DNA of 42,542 nt from an uncultured Planctomycetaceae bacterium (lineage in GTDB: Bacteria; Planctomycetota; Planctomycetia; Gemmatales; Gemmataceae), in the NCBI GenBank assembly GCA_903960945.1, contig CAJCCR010000068.1:1-42542 (forward strand). Direction: 5' to 3'. Below, one piece after another: positions 26,068 through 34,653 of the stretch (the stretch's first letter is position 1; each line of letters opens with the position of its first letter). The notes beneath the pieces were generated by a model. The model searched no databases. It was not told the DNA's origin and saw only the letters and a program-made list of their open reading frames with translations. The translations under genes and the position numbers were made by a program.

Positions 26068-27279
26068 ATGGATGACGAGATTTGGATTACTGGAGTAGGT
26101 GTAGGTTGCCCAATGGGCTTTAACCTTGCGGAATTTTCCAAAATGCTGATGGAAGGTAAATCGGCGGTACGAAAAGTTGAATTGTTTGATACCACAAATC
26201 ACCCTAGTCAAATTGCAGCTTACATCGATGAGGTACCAGCATCAAATAAAGTTTCAAAAGAAACATTTCGCTCTCGATCCAAAGCCGAGCAACTTTACAT
26301 TCATTGCCTTGGTCAAGCAATCCAAGATGCTGACATCCAAAAGGAATTAGATAGAAAAAACGCAGGTTTGATATTGGGAACTGGTTCGGACTGGCTTTTA
26401 TCTTGGGAAGAGAATTTTTTCTTGGGAGGCGACAACTACAAATTACCAGGGCGCGAAATCGCTCCGTACTTTCAGTACGCAAAAGATTTATACCAGATAG
26501 AGGGCCCGGCACTTCAAGTCTCCACGGCTTGCGCTTCCGCCAATCACTCTCTGATTTTTGGTGCAAATTGGCTAAAAATGGGGATTGTTGATATATGCAT
26601 TGTTGGCGCATGCTCCATAAATGTAACGCCAATTACTCTGGCCTCATTTGGAAACCTTAGAGCTCTTTCGCGCAGAAACGATAACCCTGAACAAGCATCT
26701 AGGCCTTTCGACAAAGATCGTGATGGCTTTGTTCTTGGCGAAGGGGGCGCAATTTTTATCCTTGAAAAAGCATCTCACGCCAAAAACAGGCGAGCTTCGT
26801 GCCATGGAAAAATACTAGGTGGCGGCTTCTCTAGCGATGCTTTTCATCCTGTTATTCCTAATCCTAATACTTTGCAAATTGAAACTGCTGTGAAAAACGC
26901 TCTTGCCAACAGTCAAACCAATCTTGATGCAGTCGATTACATTAACGCCCATGGTACCAGCACCCCGGTCGGGGATGTTGGTGAAGCAAATGCAATCCGA
27001 ACTGTATTTTTAAACCAGTTTCGAAACATCCCTGTTAGTTCCATCAAAAGCATGGCAGGCCACGCACTTGCCGCCTCTAGTGCGATTGAGGCTGCAGCAT
27101 GCCTCGTAGCATTACAACAGCAGGCAATTCCACCGACTATCAATCTCGAAAACATAGATCCAGCTTGCGATTTATATCATGTTGCAAATACAACAATTGA
27201 GAAAAAGCTTACACGAGTGATATCTAATTCATTTGGTTTTGGGGGCAGTAATAGTTGTATCGTGCTTGGAAAAGCATAA
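26068..27279 (+). CDS. Beta-ketoacyl-ACP synthase II-like ketosynthase (FabF-type)
   Basis: 403-residue condensing enzyme with a complete Cys-His-His triad: C155 in STACASANHS, H295 in NAHGTSTPVGD and H332 in SIKSMAGHALAASS, with K327 just before. The closing motif SNSFGFGGSNS is normal. It should condense malonyl-ACP with an acyl chain. As a lone ketosynthase with a CLF-like partner and no reductase, dehydratase, ACP or acyltransferase next to it, it resembles the KS/CLF pairs of aryl-polyene-like or type II polyketide loci rather than core fatty acid synthesis. Partners would have to be supplied from elsewhere. The ATG at 26068 follows AAGGATT. Confidence 0.93.
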   Translation: MDDEIWITGVGVGCPMGFNLAEFSKMLMEGKSAVRKVELFDTTNHPSQIAAYIDEVPASNKVSKETFRSRSKAEQLYIHCLGQAIQDADIQKELDRKNAGLILGTGSDWLLSWEENFFLGGDNYKLPGREIAPYFQYAKDLYQIEGPALQVSTACASANHSLIFGANWLKMGIVDICIVGACSINVTPITLASFGNLRALSRRNDNPEQASRPFDKDRDGFVLGEGGAIFILEKASHAKNRRASCHGKILGGGFSSDAFHPVIPNPNTLQIETAVKNALANSQTNLDAVDYINAHGTSTPVGDVGEANAIRTVFLNQFRNIPVSSIKSMAGHALAASSAIEAAACLVALQQQAIPPTINLENIDPACDLYHVANTTIEKKLTRVISNSFGFGGSNSCIVLGKA

Positions 27280-27328
27280 GGCCCACCAAAAAATGGCAGG
27301 CCCCTATAGCAAAAAGATTAGCATTCTT

Positions 27329-28537
27329 TTAAAACAAGAATTGCAACTCGAGAGTTGGCCCTTGATAAAAGATAGTACCGATATCACTGGAACCCGTGGT
27401 TTCTCTAAGATTATAATTATACTGGGAAGAAGCTTCTGCCATTCCTATAGCCCACAAAACATTATAACCCGCCCTGAATCGGGCCCTTTCAAGCAACAGA
27501 ATATCTGCATAGAATCCCATTTCTAAAATCGATGCAAAGGTTGCTCCGTTTTGTGATCCGCTAAACCCTTGCAAGCCATCACCGCGCACAAGCGAAACTT
27601 GCGAATTCCACCAGTTCACGCCTGCAGAACCTTTAGTCATCATCCCTATTCCTAAATGCTTGAAAACTCGGTGATTATATTCAGAACCTACTTGCAACCC
27701 TAAAATATGATTATGGGCACGAGCATTATAGTTGGCTTCCAATTTAGGATTTGATGTATTTATATCGCCTGAACGATTGGTCGAATAAATCATGTTTTCA
27801 AGGATATCAAAATACCTTACCCCAAACATAAACTCGACATCTTTAATCCCAGGGCTTGCATAGCGGTAATTCAGTTCAGCATTCCCAATTGCAGAATTCA
27901 TAGTTGTTGTCATGGTATCCGCATTTAACCAAAGACCCTGAAAACCAGCCGGTGCATAGGGTGGGGGAGGTGAGCTACCAAATGGACTGGATAACCTTCC
28001 TTGATCGGTATTGGAAATCGATGTTGAATTTTGTGGAATATAAAAACCGTAGAACTCAAGCATGTGATTGTTTTCAATGAACCCAAAAGTCACAGTAGGT
28101 CCCCAACCCATCGCTGGACTCAATTGGTTAAAATTTTGAACCTCGGGTAAACGAGCAAAATCTGCAGCACCCAATACATCCCCATCACCTTGATAAGCAG
28201 ACCCTAAGCTGCCGTTATTCTGCCTTTTTAATGCCCTTGCACCAATACTACCGTACCATGCAAATTCAATAAGTGGAGGCTCTTCCATAAACGCACTAGG
28301 CGACAAACCGGACAAACTTAGATCTAGAGGTGCCTCCTCGGGTTCACCAAAGGACTGGGGATTCCCCATTGGTCCAGAATTCGGAAAACCCTGATTACCA
28401 AGGTTTGAACCACCTAACGGGATTGGCTCAGCAAGAGGGCGAGGGCCTTGGCCAGATGGAAGATTTTGAGCTTGAATAAAGGAAGCCTCAAAACAAAAAG
28501 CTGCAGAGACCAGAATACTTGATAAAACTTTTCGCAT
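27329..28537 (-). CDS. BBP7-family outer membrane beta-barrel protein
   Basis: About 402 residues from the ATG at 28537, which has GAGGGAG upstream and yields a classic signal peptide (MRKVLSSILVSAAFCFEAS, cleaved near AQ). A longer frame reaching back to 28750 lacks a signal at its start. After a Gly/Pro-rich, low-complexity stretch (about 25-85), the chain has alternating aromatic and polar beta-strands: GARALKRQN, MGWGPTVTFGFIENNHMLEF, ELNYRYASP, EFMFGVRYFDI, HILGLQVGSEYNH and a final TLELQFLF ending in Phe, as in barrel proteins. This matches the BBP7 barrel group, which is typical of planctomycetes. It should sit in the outer membrane. Pore or adhesin function is unknown. Confidence 0.82.
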   Translation of the reverse strand: MRKVLSSILVSAAFCFEASFIQAQNLPSGQGPRPLAEPIPLGGSNLGNQGFPNSGPMGNPQSFGEPEEAPLDLSLSGLSPSAFMEEPPLIEFAWYGSIGARALKRQNNGSLGSAYQGDGDVLGAADFARLPEVQNFNQLSPAMGWGPTVTFGFIENNHMLEFYGFYIPQNSTSISNTDQGRLSSPFGSSPPPPYAPAGFQGLWLNADTMTTTMNSAIGNAELNYRYASPGIKDVEFMFGVRYFDILENMIYSTNRSGDINTSNPKLEANYNARAHNHILGLQVGSEYNHRVFKHLGIGMMTKGSAGVNWWNSQVSLVRGDGLQGFSGSQNGATFASILEMGFYADILLLERARFRAGYNVLWAIGMAEASSQYNYNLRETTGSSDIGTIFYQGPTLELQFLF

Positions 28538-28901
28538 GACCACCACTCCCTCTTTACTTCCTAACCATCCCAAATATACAAATTTTGGAATTTCCTTAAC
28601 TTGGGAATCCGTATTAATGGAATCGTCACTATAAAGCTCAATCTTGAAAAAATCGGTAAAGGTTTCCAACCGCACGTAGGAAGCATCCCGCCAACAACAA
28701 CCCAGACTCAGCAAACAACCCATATCCCAAATTCTTAAACTTCTAAACACAGATCCCTATAAAATTTACGAATCCTGTTCCAATATCATCAAATGTTTCT
28801 TTCGAAACTCACACTGGGTTGACTTTTAAGCTAAATCCTTGGTATTGAGGAGAAGTCTGGGTTGGTTTTTGGTATTTTCAGGCAAAGAGACCTGCATCAA
28901 A
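28538..28901. other. Divergent intergenic region
   Basis: About 360 bases between two divergent genes. An open frame extends the BBP7 gene upstream to 28750, but it carries no signal or family features. A TTGACT (28819-28824) lies near the start of the plus-strand gene without a good -10 partner. No RNA gene or repeat was recognised. Confidence 0.4.
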
Positions 28902-29624
28902 ATGGCAAGATTATCTTTATATTTGGCACTGGCAACTTTCCTTAGTCTACTATCGATTGGGGGAGTTATTTTATACTCCATCATTCGACATGAACCGAAT
29001 TTTTACAAAACCGCTTTGCTAGTAGCAAACGATCCAAACAAAAGCGACAAATCAAAGGAATTTACCTCTGAGTGTTTCGAATTCGTTGGAGCTGTTGGAA
29101 CTGAAAAAGAATGGTATGCACAATTCAAAGAAGATCAGATCAACAGCTTTTTTTCTGAAGAACTCGACGAAACAGGCAATAAGAACAAATATTTCCCTAA
29201 TTACATTCGGGCTCCACGAATCTGCCTAGAACCAGATCGATTGCGTTTAGGGTTTCGTTGGGGCGAAGGAAAACTAAGCACCATCGTTTCAGCAGAATTA
29301 AAACTTTGGCTTGCCAAAGACGAACCCAATGTGATTGCTATTCAAGTTTATTCATTAAAAGCAGGTGCTTTGCCCATATCCTTGCTATCGATGTTCGACA
29401 AAATATCAGATACGGCAAGACAAAACGGAATTGAAATATCCTGGTATCGGCATCAGGGAAAACCGGTAGCAGTGGTTCGATTTCAAGCAGATCAACCACG
29501 CCCTACAATGCTGTTACAAGCTTTGGAAATTGAAAGAGGATTTCTCACGCTACGCGGAAAAAACATGGATAGCAACCGACCAGAAATTCCAATTGCTAAC
29601 AAGCAAGTCTCCAGCGCAAATTAG
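28902..29624 (+). CDS. Membrane-anchored protein of unknown function
   Basis: About 240 residues from the ATG at 28902; an in-frame TTG at 28839 extends it but lacks a clear ribosome site. A hydrophobic segment at residues 4-27 (LSLYLALATFLSLLSIGGVILYSIIRH) anchors it, leaving about 210 residues, probably outside. The soluble part is rich in charged residues and has several short strand-like stretches (RLRLGFRWGEGKLSTIVSAEL, AIQVYSLKAGALPISLL). No family is recognised. Similar anchored proteins occur across planctomycetes. It is convergent with the cytidylate-kinase-like gene, three bases apart. Confidence 0.7.
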   Translation: MARLSLYLALATFLSLLSIGGVILYSIIRHEPNFYKTALLVANDPNKSDKSKEFTSECFEFVGAVGTEKEWYAQFKEDQINSFFSEELDETGNKNKYFPNYIRAPRICLEPDRLRLGFRWGEGKLSTIVSAELKLWLAKDEPNVIAIQVYSLKAGALPISLLSMFDKISDTARQNGIEISWYRHQGKPVAVVRFQADQPRPTMLLQALEIERGFLTLRGKNMDSNRPEIPIANKQVSSAN

Positions 29625-29627
29625 ATA

Positions 29628-30320
29628 TTAGAACCCGTATTTAATTCGCGTAGCTTGAATAATAGTTTGAATCGTACAGTCCTCACCCAACCGACTTGAG
29701 TTTAAAACGAGATCGTAGCAATAAGGTTCAATCATGACGTTCTTAAAATGACCGTGCAGGAATTCCACGCGCCTTTCATCAGAGTTTCGAACTTTATCTT
29801 TTGAATCTTCCAAGGTTAAACGATCATATTGCGAAATATAAGAAGCTCGATCCTCAAAAGGGGCAATAATTCGGGCATGCAAACGATTAACCTCTGGAAC
29901 AAGAAACCCCGCACCTGAACCAACAAAAACAGTATTACCAATGCAGCCAAGCAGCAAAATTACACGGGCCAAATCTTCAACTTCTTCTGTCCTAGTAATT
30001 CGCTTTTCGTCAACTAGTTGCGACCATTGACCTTGCACCCAGTCAACAATTTTAGGGCCTGCAAAATCAAACAACTCCTGTTTTGCTGCTGGATTAGATG
30101 CCATGTACTGAAGAATTTCATGGCTATAGATTTGCCAACCTAATTTTTTGGCAACTTTCGCAGCGATAGACCCACCTCTTGCGCCGAACTGTCGAGAAAT
30201 GCAAAGGCAGTGCCCAGGAAAAGAACTGGGAAAGCTATCAGGGAATAAATCACCTCGATACCCATGCTTAGGGAAATCAATAAACAAATCAGGTCTGGGG
30301 GTGCTATCATTTTTTTGCAT
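29628..30320 (-). CDS. Cytidylate kinase-like family protein
   Basis: 230 residues. The start of the fold reads CLCISRQFGARGGSIAAKVAKKLG, with GARGG in place of the usual GPxGxGK P-loop, the variant seen in the cytidylate kinase-like family. Later parts include IYSHEILQYMAS, VFVGSGAGFLVP and RHA/ARIIAPFEDR, also family-typical. It is larger than CMP kinases only in its N-terminal arm of about 30 residues. The true substrate is unknown. It is the last gene of the STAS/ABC run, 18 bases after the permease gene. Confidence 0.82.
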   Translation of the reverse strand: MQKNDSTPRPDLFIDFPKHGYRGDLFPDSFPSSFPGHCLCISRQFGARGGSIAAKVAKKLGWQIYSHEILQYMASNPAAKQELFDFAGPKIVDWVQGQWSQLVDEKRITRTEEVEDLARVILLLGCIGNTVFVGSGAGFLVPEVNRLHARIIAPFEDRASYISQYDRLTLEDSKDKVRNSDERRVEFLHGHFKNVMIEPYCYDLVLNSSRLGEDCTIQTIIQATRIKYGF

Positions 30321-30338
30321 TGGTCACCGGTAAAAAAA

Positions 30339-31292
30339 TTATCTCTGGCCTCTTAGCTCTATCTTCCCAAAAAAGAATATTCCTGCAACCAGAAATAGTA
30401 ATGCTATACCCATCATAAAGCATATTGCCATTGTTTCCGAAAAATCACCATACCCACCACCTTGCTCTAAAACCACCCCTAAGTTCGCACTTTTTTGAAA
30501 CATGATACATCTGGCATAAAAGGCGACACTTAATTGCTTAAGTGAACCAGGCATACTTCCTAAAAGAGTTTCAACAACAAAAGCATAGGCCAAGGCAATC
30601 AAAGATGCTCTAGGCAAACAGGCGCCCATAAAGAAAAATACTGAGGCATAAGTTACGCTTGCTAAAGCTATGGGCTGCCAAAACAATTTGAAAGCAAAAA
30701 GCCCACAATCACCTGCACAAACTGCAAGAACAAAAAAACCACCAAGGCTCCATATTAAAACCCAGGGAAGAATCGCCAAGAATTTTCCAATGTAAATACT
30801 TGACCGAGGAACAGGCTTTGAGAATAACCAAAACAAGGTCTTACCTTCTCTTTCTGCCCCAAGTCCTTCCACCGCAAAAGTAAGGCACCACAAAGGAAGC
30901 AGAAATCCTAGTAAAACAGAGAATACAACATTTTTGGTGAAAACCGGGAACCCGGATTGGATCAATAACCCAGAACCTGCACTTGCAACAGCGGAACAAA
31001 CAGCAGAAACACCAGCATTATGGCCCAAAACCAAACTACCCGCCTCGATCATTTCAATTGAATTTTTAAAATTGAGGCCAACCTGACCACGCGGTTTAAG
31101 CGTTTTATAGTTCCACTGATTTTTCAGATTAACGGAAACAACAACACCGGCAACAAGCATTAAAAAACCAACCGAAACCCAAAACAACCCGTGCCCAACC
31201 CTAGCCCGAAAAAGATGGACTGTAAGTTGGGACTTTACACCTTGAATAAAAGATTTTAGAAACTCCAAACTTGAACCTCTTTCAAAAATCAA
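30339..31292 (-). CDS. ABC-2 type permease (second pair)
   Basis: 317-residue membrane protein with about six hydrophobic segments: near residues 35-55, 118-142, 173-192, 205-228, 232-250 and 288-310. The arginine/glycine-rich loop GLGAEREGKTLFWLFSKPVPRS between helices 2 and 3 is the coupling-region pattern of ABC-2 permeases (similar to NatB/GldF-like proteins: short re-entrant region after ER-x-x-x-T). It starts with TTG at 31292, overlapping the preceding ATPase gene by four bases. No substrate can be inferred. Confidence 0.85.
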   Translation of the reverse strand: MIFERGSSLEFLKSFIQGVKSQLTVHLFRARVGHGLFWVSVGFLMLVAGVVVSVNLKNQWNYKTLKPRGQVGLNFKNSIEMIEAGSLVLGHNAGVSAVCSAVASAGSGLLIQSGFPVFTKNVVFSVLLGFLLPLWCLTFAVEGLGAEREGKTLFWLFSKPVPRSSIYIGKFLAILPWVLIWSLGGFFVLAVCAGDCGLFAFKLFWQPIALASVTYASVFFFMGACLPRASLIALAYAFVVETLLGSMPGSLKQLSVAFYARCIMFQKSANLGVVLEQGGGYGDFSETMAICFMMGIALLFLVAGIFFFGKIELRGQR

Positions 31293-32257
31293 CCCTCAAA
31301 TAATGACTCCATGACTTCGGCAGGGGCTTCGTCAACCACTTCCAACCTGCGAATTTGAAAATTGTTCTCAATACACATCATCACCAAATGAGCAAAAACA
31401 AGCTCTGGCTTTCTGGTTAGCACCATTAAAACATGCTTTTCACCTTCAGGCAAACGAACTCCAAGTACCTCTGAATGACTTAAAACGGATTGAGCAAGAA
31501 ATCGAATTCTTTCATTATCTTGAATTTCCAAAGCAATTTCGACTGGTTTATTTAATAATCTATCTCGAACCCGGGAAACAGGCCCAGCGGAAACAACCCT
31601 GCCTGATCTTAGCATTACTACCTGATCTGTAAGTTTCTCAATTTCCTCCAACTCGTGACTTGATACCAAAATAGTTTTTCCTAATGCTTGAAACTGTAAT
31701 AACAACTGAACTAAATCGCGCCTTCCTACAGGATCTATACCCCGAAAGGGTTCATCTAAAATAAGCAAAGGTGGATCCATTAAAAGAGCATGGGCAATTT
31801 TTGCCCGTTGCCTCATTCCTAGCGAACAGCGTCTTAACAATGTAGTTTGCACTGATAACAAACCTACCACCGAAAGAATTTCATTAAGCAAACCAGAAAC
31901 CCGTTTACTTTCAACACCTGCTAAACAAGCCATTCTTGCAAGAAAATCTTTAATACTCCATGAAGGGTAAAAATAATCCAGATCAGGGCTATAACCGACA
32001 AGCTTTTTCCCCTGCCAAGTCCAAGGATTAATTCCAAAAATATGAATCGAGCCAGAATCAGGAAAAAGCTGACCAGATATCAAGTTCATTAAAGTGCTTT
32101 TCCCCGAACCATTGGAACCAAGTAACGCTGTAATCCCTGGCCTAAGTTCCAAGCTGAGATCATTTAATCCGAGAAAATTGCCATGCCATTTTGATACTTT
32201 TCTGCACCACAAAGGTACAGCATCAGATTTGGCGAAATCAGATGAAACCCCCATCAT
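31289..32257 (-). CDS. ABC transporter ATP-binding protein (second pair)
   Basis: 322-residue cytoplasmic ATPase. Walker A is LGSNGSGKST (about residues 46-55), the signature is CSLGMRQRAKIAHAL (variant of LSGGQ), Walker B/D-loop is LLILDEPFRGIDPVG and the switch His is in SSHELEEIE. A C-terminal extension of about 90 residues with few conserved features follows, as in CcmA-type ATPases. It overlaps both neighbours by four bases, ATGA type, so the four ABC genes are one translationally coupled unit. It partners the permease at 30339. Confidence 0.93.
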   Translation of the reverse strand: MMGVSSDFAKSDAVPLWCRKVSKWHGNFLGLNDLSLELRPGITALLGSNGSGKSTLMNLISGQLFPDSGSIHIFGINPWTWQGKKLVGYSPDLDYFYPSWSIKDFLARMACLAGVESKRVSGLLNEILSVVGLLSVQTTLLRRCSLGMRQRAKIAHALLMDPPLLILDEPFRGIDPVGRRDLVQLLLQFQALGKTILVSSHELEEIEKLTDQVVMLRSGRVVSAGPVSRVRDRLLNKPVEIALEIQDNERIRFLAQSVLSHSEVLGVRLPEGEKHVLMVLTRKPELVFAHLVMMCIENNFQIRRLEVVDEAPAEVMESLFEG

Positions 32258-33204
32258 GATTCCACACCTTTTTTAAAATATATTCGGATGGTAAGAATTG
32301 AACTAACCATAAAAACAAACCCCAGAGAAGCAACGGCTAGCCAAGGATTTAAAGAATTATCGGTATGACCAGGAAGCAGGGTAGGGGATGCACCGAGGCA
32401 TTTTTCACCCAACCTTTCAACACAGTACCAAAAATCTAAAACCCTGAACGCAGGATTTAATTTTAAGCGATCAATCATGATGGCACAAAGAGAAGGGAGA
32501 AGAAAGAACACACCCGCCCAGCACATGATTAAACCAATGGTTGACCTGAAAAATCCGACCGTAGCAAACAACAGTGAAACAAGCCCAAGATTAATTACAA
32601 AACCATATCCAATAATTCCAAGCAACAATCTTGGATGATAAAGCAGGTAGGTCCAAGTATCGATAAAACAAATTTCAAGAAAAAGAAAAAGGGCAGGAAT
32701 AGTTGCGAATAGGTGCACCAGAAAAGAGGCTGCTAGAAACTTACCACCAATATAATTGCTCATTCCACCTGATTTGGATTGGTAGAAGATCAAAGAACCT
32801 TGATTTAAATCTTCGCCAAGTAAAGAAGCGCCCGCCAATACAAGTAGCACAATTATGCCCCTTGATTGCAGATTAATAAAATTCCGAAAGGTCTCAGGAG
32901 ATCCATCCATCTTCAAAACACTGCGCAGAAATTGCATCATATCGTTTTGATTGGCACGCCCAAAACCACCAACGCGCACCAATCCATCTGGTTGTTGATC
33001 GGCAACCCAAAAGAAAAGATACTGACCAAAAAAATATAGAAGAAAATTCAAAACAGCCAGTGAGAATACGACCCAAAATACTTTGCGAGTGAATATTAAT
33101 TTCAACGATTCGCGAGTAATAGCAAACGCCCCCATCCAAACCGGGTTTCTTAAACCACGCCATGGCCTGTATTCCAAAAACGAATTAAGGGAGGTAACCG
33201 ACAT
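32254..33204 (-). CDS. ABC-2 type permease (first pair)
   Basis: 316-residue membrane protein with about six hydrophobic segments: near residues 40-68, 112-130, 153-175, 190-225, 230-250 and 285-312. The cytoplasmic loop GEDLNQGSLIFYQSKSGGMSNYIGGK is ABC-2-like and aligns in position with the loop of the second permease, although the two permeases share little direct sequence. It begins one base into the stop of the upstream ATPase gene (33204) and overlaps the next ATPase gene by four bases. Substrate unknown. Confidence 0.85.
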   Translation of the reverse strand: MSVTSLNSFLEYRPWRGLRNPVWMGAFAITRESLKLIFTRKVFWVVFSLAVLNFLLYFFGQYLFFWVADQQPDGLVRVGGFGRANQNDMMQFLRSVLKMDGSPETFRNFINLQSRGIIVLLVLAGASLLGEDLNQGSLIFYQSKSGGMSNYIGGKFLAASFLVHLFATIPALFLFLEICFIDTWTYLLYHPRLLLGIIGYGFVINLGLVSLLFATVGFFRSTIGLIMCWAGVFFLLPSLCAIMIDRLKLNPAFRVLDFWYCVERLGEKCLGASPTLLPGHTDNSLNPWLAVASLGFVFMVSSILTIRIYFKKGVES

Positions 33205-34172
33205 CAGTTCGCCACCAACCTTTGCTTATCTAAAAGAGCAAAAAAAGCATCATCCAAATTACCTTCCAATGGTACGAACTTTTTAATCACACCACCTGCA
33301 GCCAAAATCTTTGAGGCAATATTATTTATCCCTAAAGATGAGTCACACTGGACAAATACTTTAGTGAACCCACCCATATCTTGCGTACGTATGCACCTTT
33401 CACCCAAAGCAACAATTGCGCCAATTTGGTTTCCTGTAACTTCAATCAAATAGCTATCGGCTTTGTTCCCTACAAGTTTTTCAAGCGAACAAGAAGCAAG
33501 GCAAACGCCAAAATTTAAAACAACAACCTGATCACAAACTGCTTGCACATCTCCAAGTAAATGGGTTGAAAGCACGATAGATTTGCCTTGCTGTCTGGCA
33601 AAATAACTAAGGTAATCCAACATTTGATTTCTTGCAGGCGGATCTAATCCTGCGGTAGGTTCATCAAGGATTAACAAGTCTGGATCATGAACCAAAGCTT
33701 GTGCAAGTTTTACTTTTTGAATCATCCCTGTAGAGTATTCACCAAGTTTTCTAAACCGCGCTTCCCCCATGCTTAGGCAATCAAGAATCTCATGAGAACG
33801 CCTAAGAGCATCTTTGCGTTTCAAGCCTTCGAGTTCGCCAGCAAATGCAACAAATTCAAACCCTTTCATTGAAGGAATAATAGCCTTTGCTTCAGGCATG
33901 AAGCCGATTTTCCCTAACTCAACTTTGGATTTCCCAAAAAGTGATATGTCGCCAGAAGTAGGGATATCTAGACCAAGAATAAGCTTGATTAAAGTGGATT
34001 TTCCTGCGCCATTTGGGCCTAACAAACCAATAATTCCTGGATAAACTTCAAAAGAAACATTATTAAGAACGGTTTTCGGGCCGAATTTCCTAGTGAGATT
34101 TCGACACCTAATTACAGCGATCTCGTCACCCACATTAAATTCTCGTTTAGAATTAAATCCGAAAGAAATCAA
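33204..34172 (-). CDS. ABC transporter ATP-binding protein (first pair)
   Basis: 322-residue ATPase. Walker A GPNGAGKST (about residues 52-60), signature YSTGMIQKVKLAQAL, Walker B LLILDEPTAGLDPPA, switch His in STHLLGDVQAV. It begins with TTG at 34172, overlapping the STAS gene stop by four bases; a GTG 13 codons on is an alternative start with no ribosome site. About 100 residues follow the ATPase core, of a type that in NatA-like proteins contacts the permease. It is closer to the DrrA/NatA group than the second ATPase. Confidence 0.94.
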   Translation of the reverse strand: MISFGFNSKREFNVGDEIAVIRCRNLTRKFGPKTVLNNVSFEVYPGIIGLLGPNGAGKSTLIKLILGLDIPTSGDISLFGKSKVELGKIGFMPEAKAIIPSMKGFEFVAFAGELEGLKRKDALRRSHEILDCLSMGEARFRKLGEYSTGMIQKVKLAQALVHDPDLLILDEPTAGLDPPARNQMLDYLSYFARQQGKSIVLSTHLLGDVQAVCDQVVVLNFGVCLASCSLEKLVGNKADSYLIEVTGNQIGAIVALGERCIRTQDMGGFTKVFVQCDSSLGINNIASKILAAGGVIKKFVPLEGNLDDAFFALLDKQRLVAN

Positions 34173-34531
34173 TCGCTATTAAGAGCAGCAATTGCTTCCT
34201 TGCGATCATTGTAGATGGGCCAGAGTGTATCAAGGCCTGTAAGGTGCAATAATTCTCTTGCATTGGGAGATGCCCCTGCAATTACCACTTCACACCCATG
34301 TTTTTTGACTCTTTTATGGCATCTAAGCAAAAAACCCAAGAATAATGACCCGACATAATCAACTTCAGAAAGATCAAAAACAAGCCCGCTTGGCTTCATT
34401 TGATCTAACGGATCCAGCACTAATTCAGTTGCGGTAAGCATAAGATCTTCAGCCATTTTTTCAGCAGTTGGCGATGGTATTACAATCGCTATGTCGCCAG
34501 CTTTTTCAATGCTAAACGTTGGAATTTCCAT
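34169..34531 (-). CDS. STAS-domain protein (anti-anti-sigma or MlaB-like)
   Basis: 120-residue single STAS domain. The strand-helix core is visible: IAIVIPSPTAEKMAEDL, PSGLVFDLSEVDYVGSLFLGFLLRCHKRV, EVVIAGASPNARELLHLTGL. The DLSEVDYVGSLFLG stretch holds a Ser that can be phosphorylated in anti-sigma-factor antagonists. It is the first gene of a run of overlapping genes with two ABC pairs, so it could regulate the transporter or be a MlaB-like subunit rather than act on a sigma factor; no anti-sigma factor gene is next to it. Confidence 0.85.
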   Translation of the reverse strand: MEIPTFSIEKAGDIAIVIPSPTAEKMAEDLMLTATELVLDPLDQMKPSGLVFDLSEVDYVGSLFLGFLLRCHKRVKKHGCEVVIAGASPNARELLHLTGLDTLWPIYNDRKEAIAALNSD

Positions 34532-34653
34532 TGGTAGCTTAATAACTCCACTTGAGATAAAAACTGATTTTCCAAGCCGTGCTTTAACTAACTAATATCC
34601 TATCTTCATGTGGATTGATCAAAAACACAAGTTATTTAAAGGAAATTAGTTAC

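Noticed and set aside
27280-27310. Possible hairpin GGCC...GGCC between the ketosynthase and BBP7 genes
   Set aside because: The stem is broken by a 2x2 internal loop and there is no U-tract on either strand.
28538-28750. N-terminal extension of the BBP7 gene
   Set aside because: The signal peptide starts at the ATG at 28537, which has GAGGGAG upstream. The extra codons would be non-coding.
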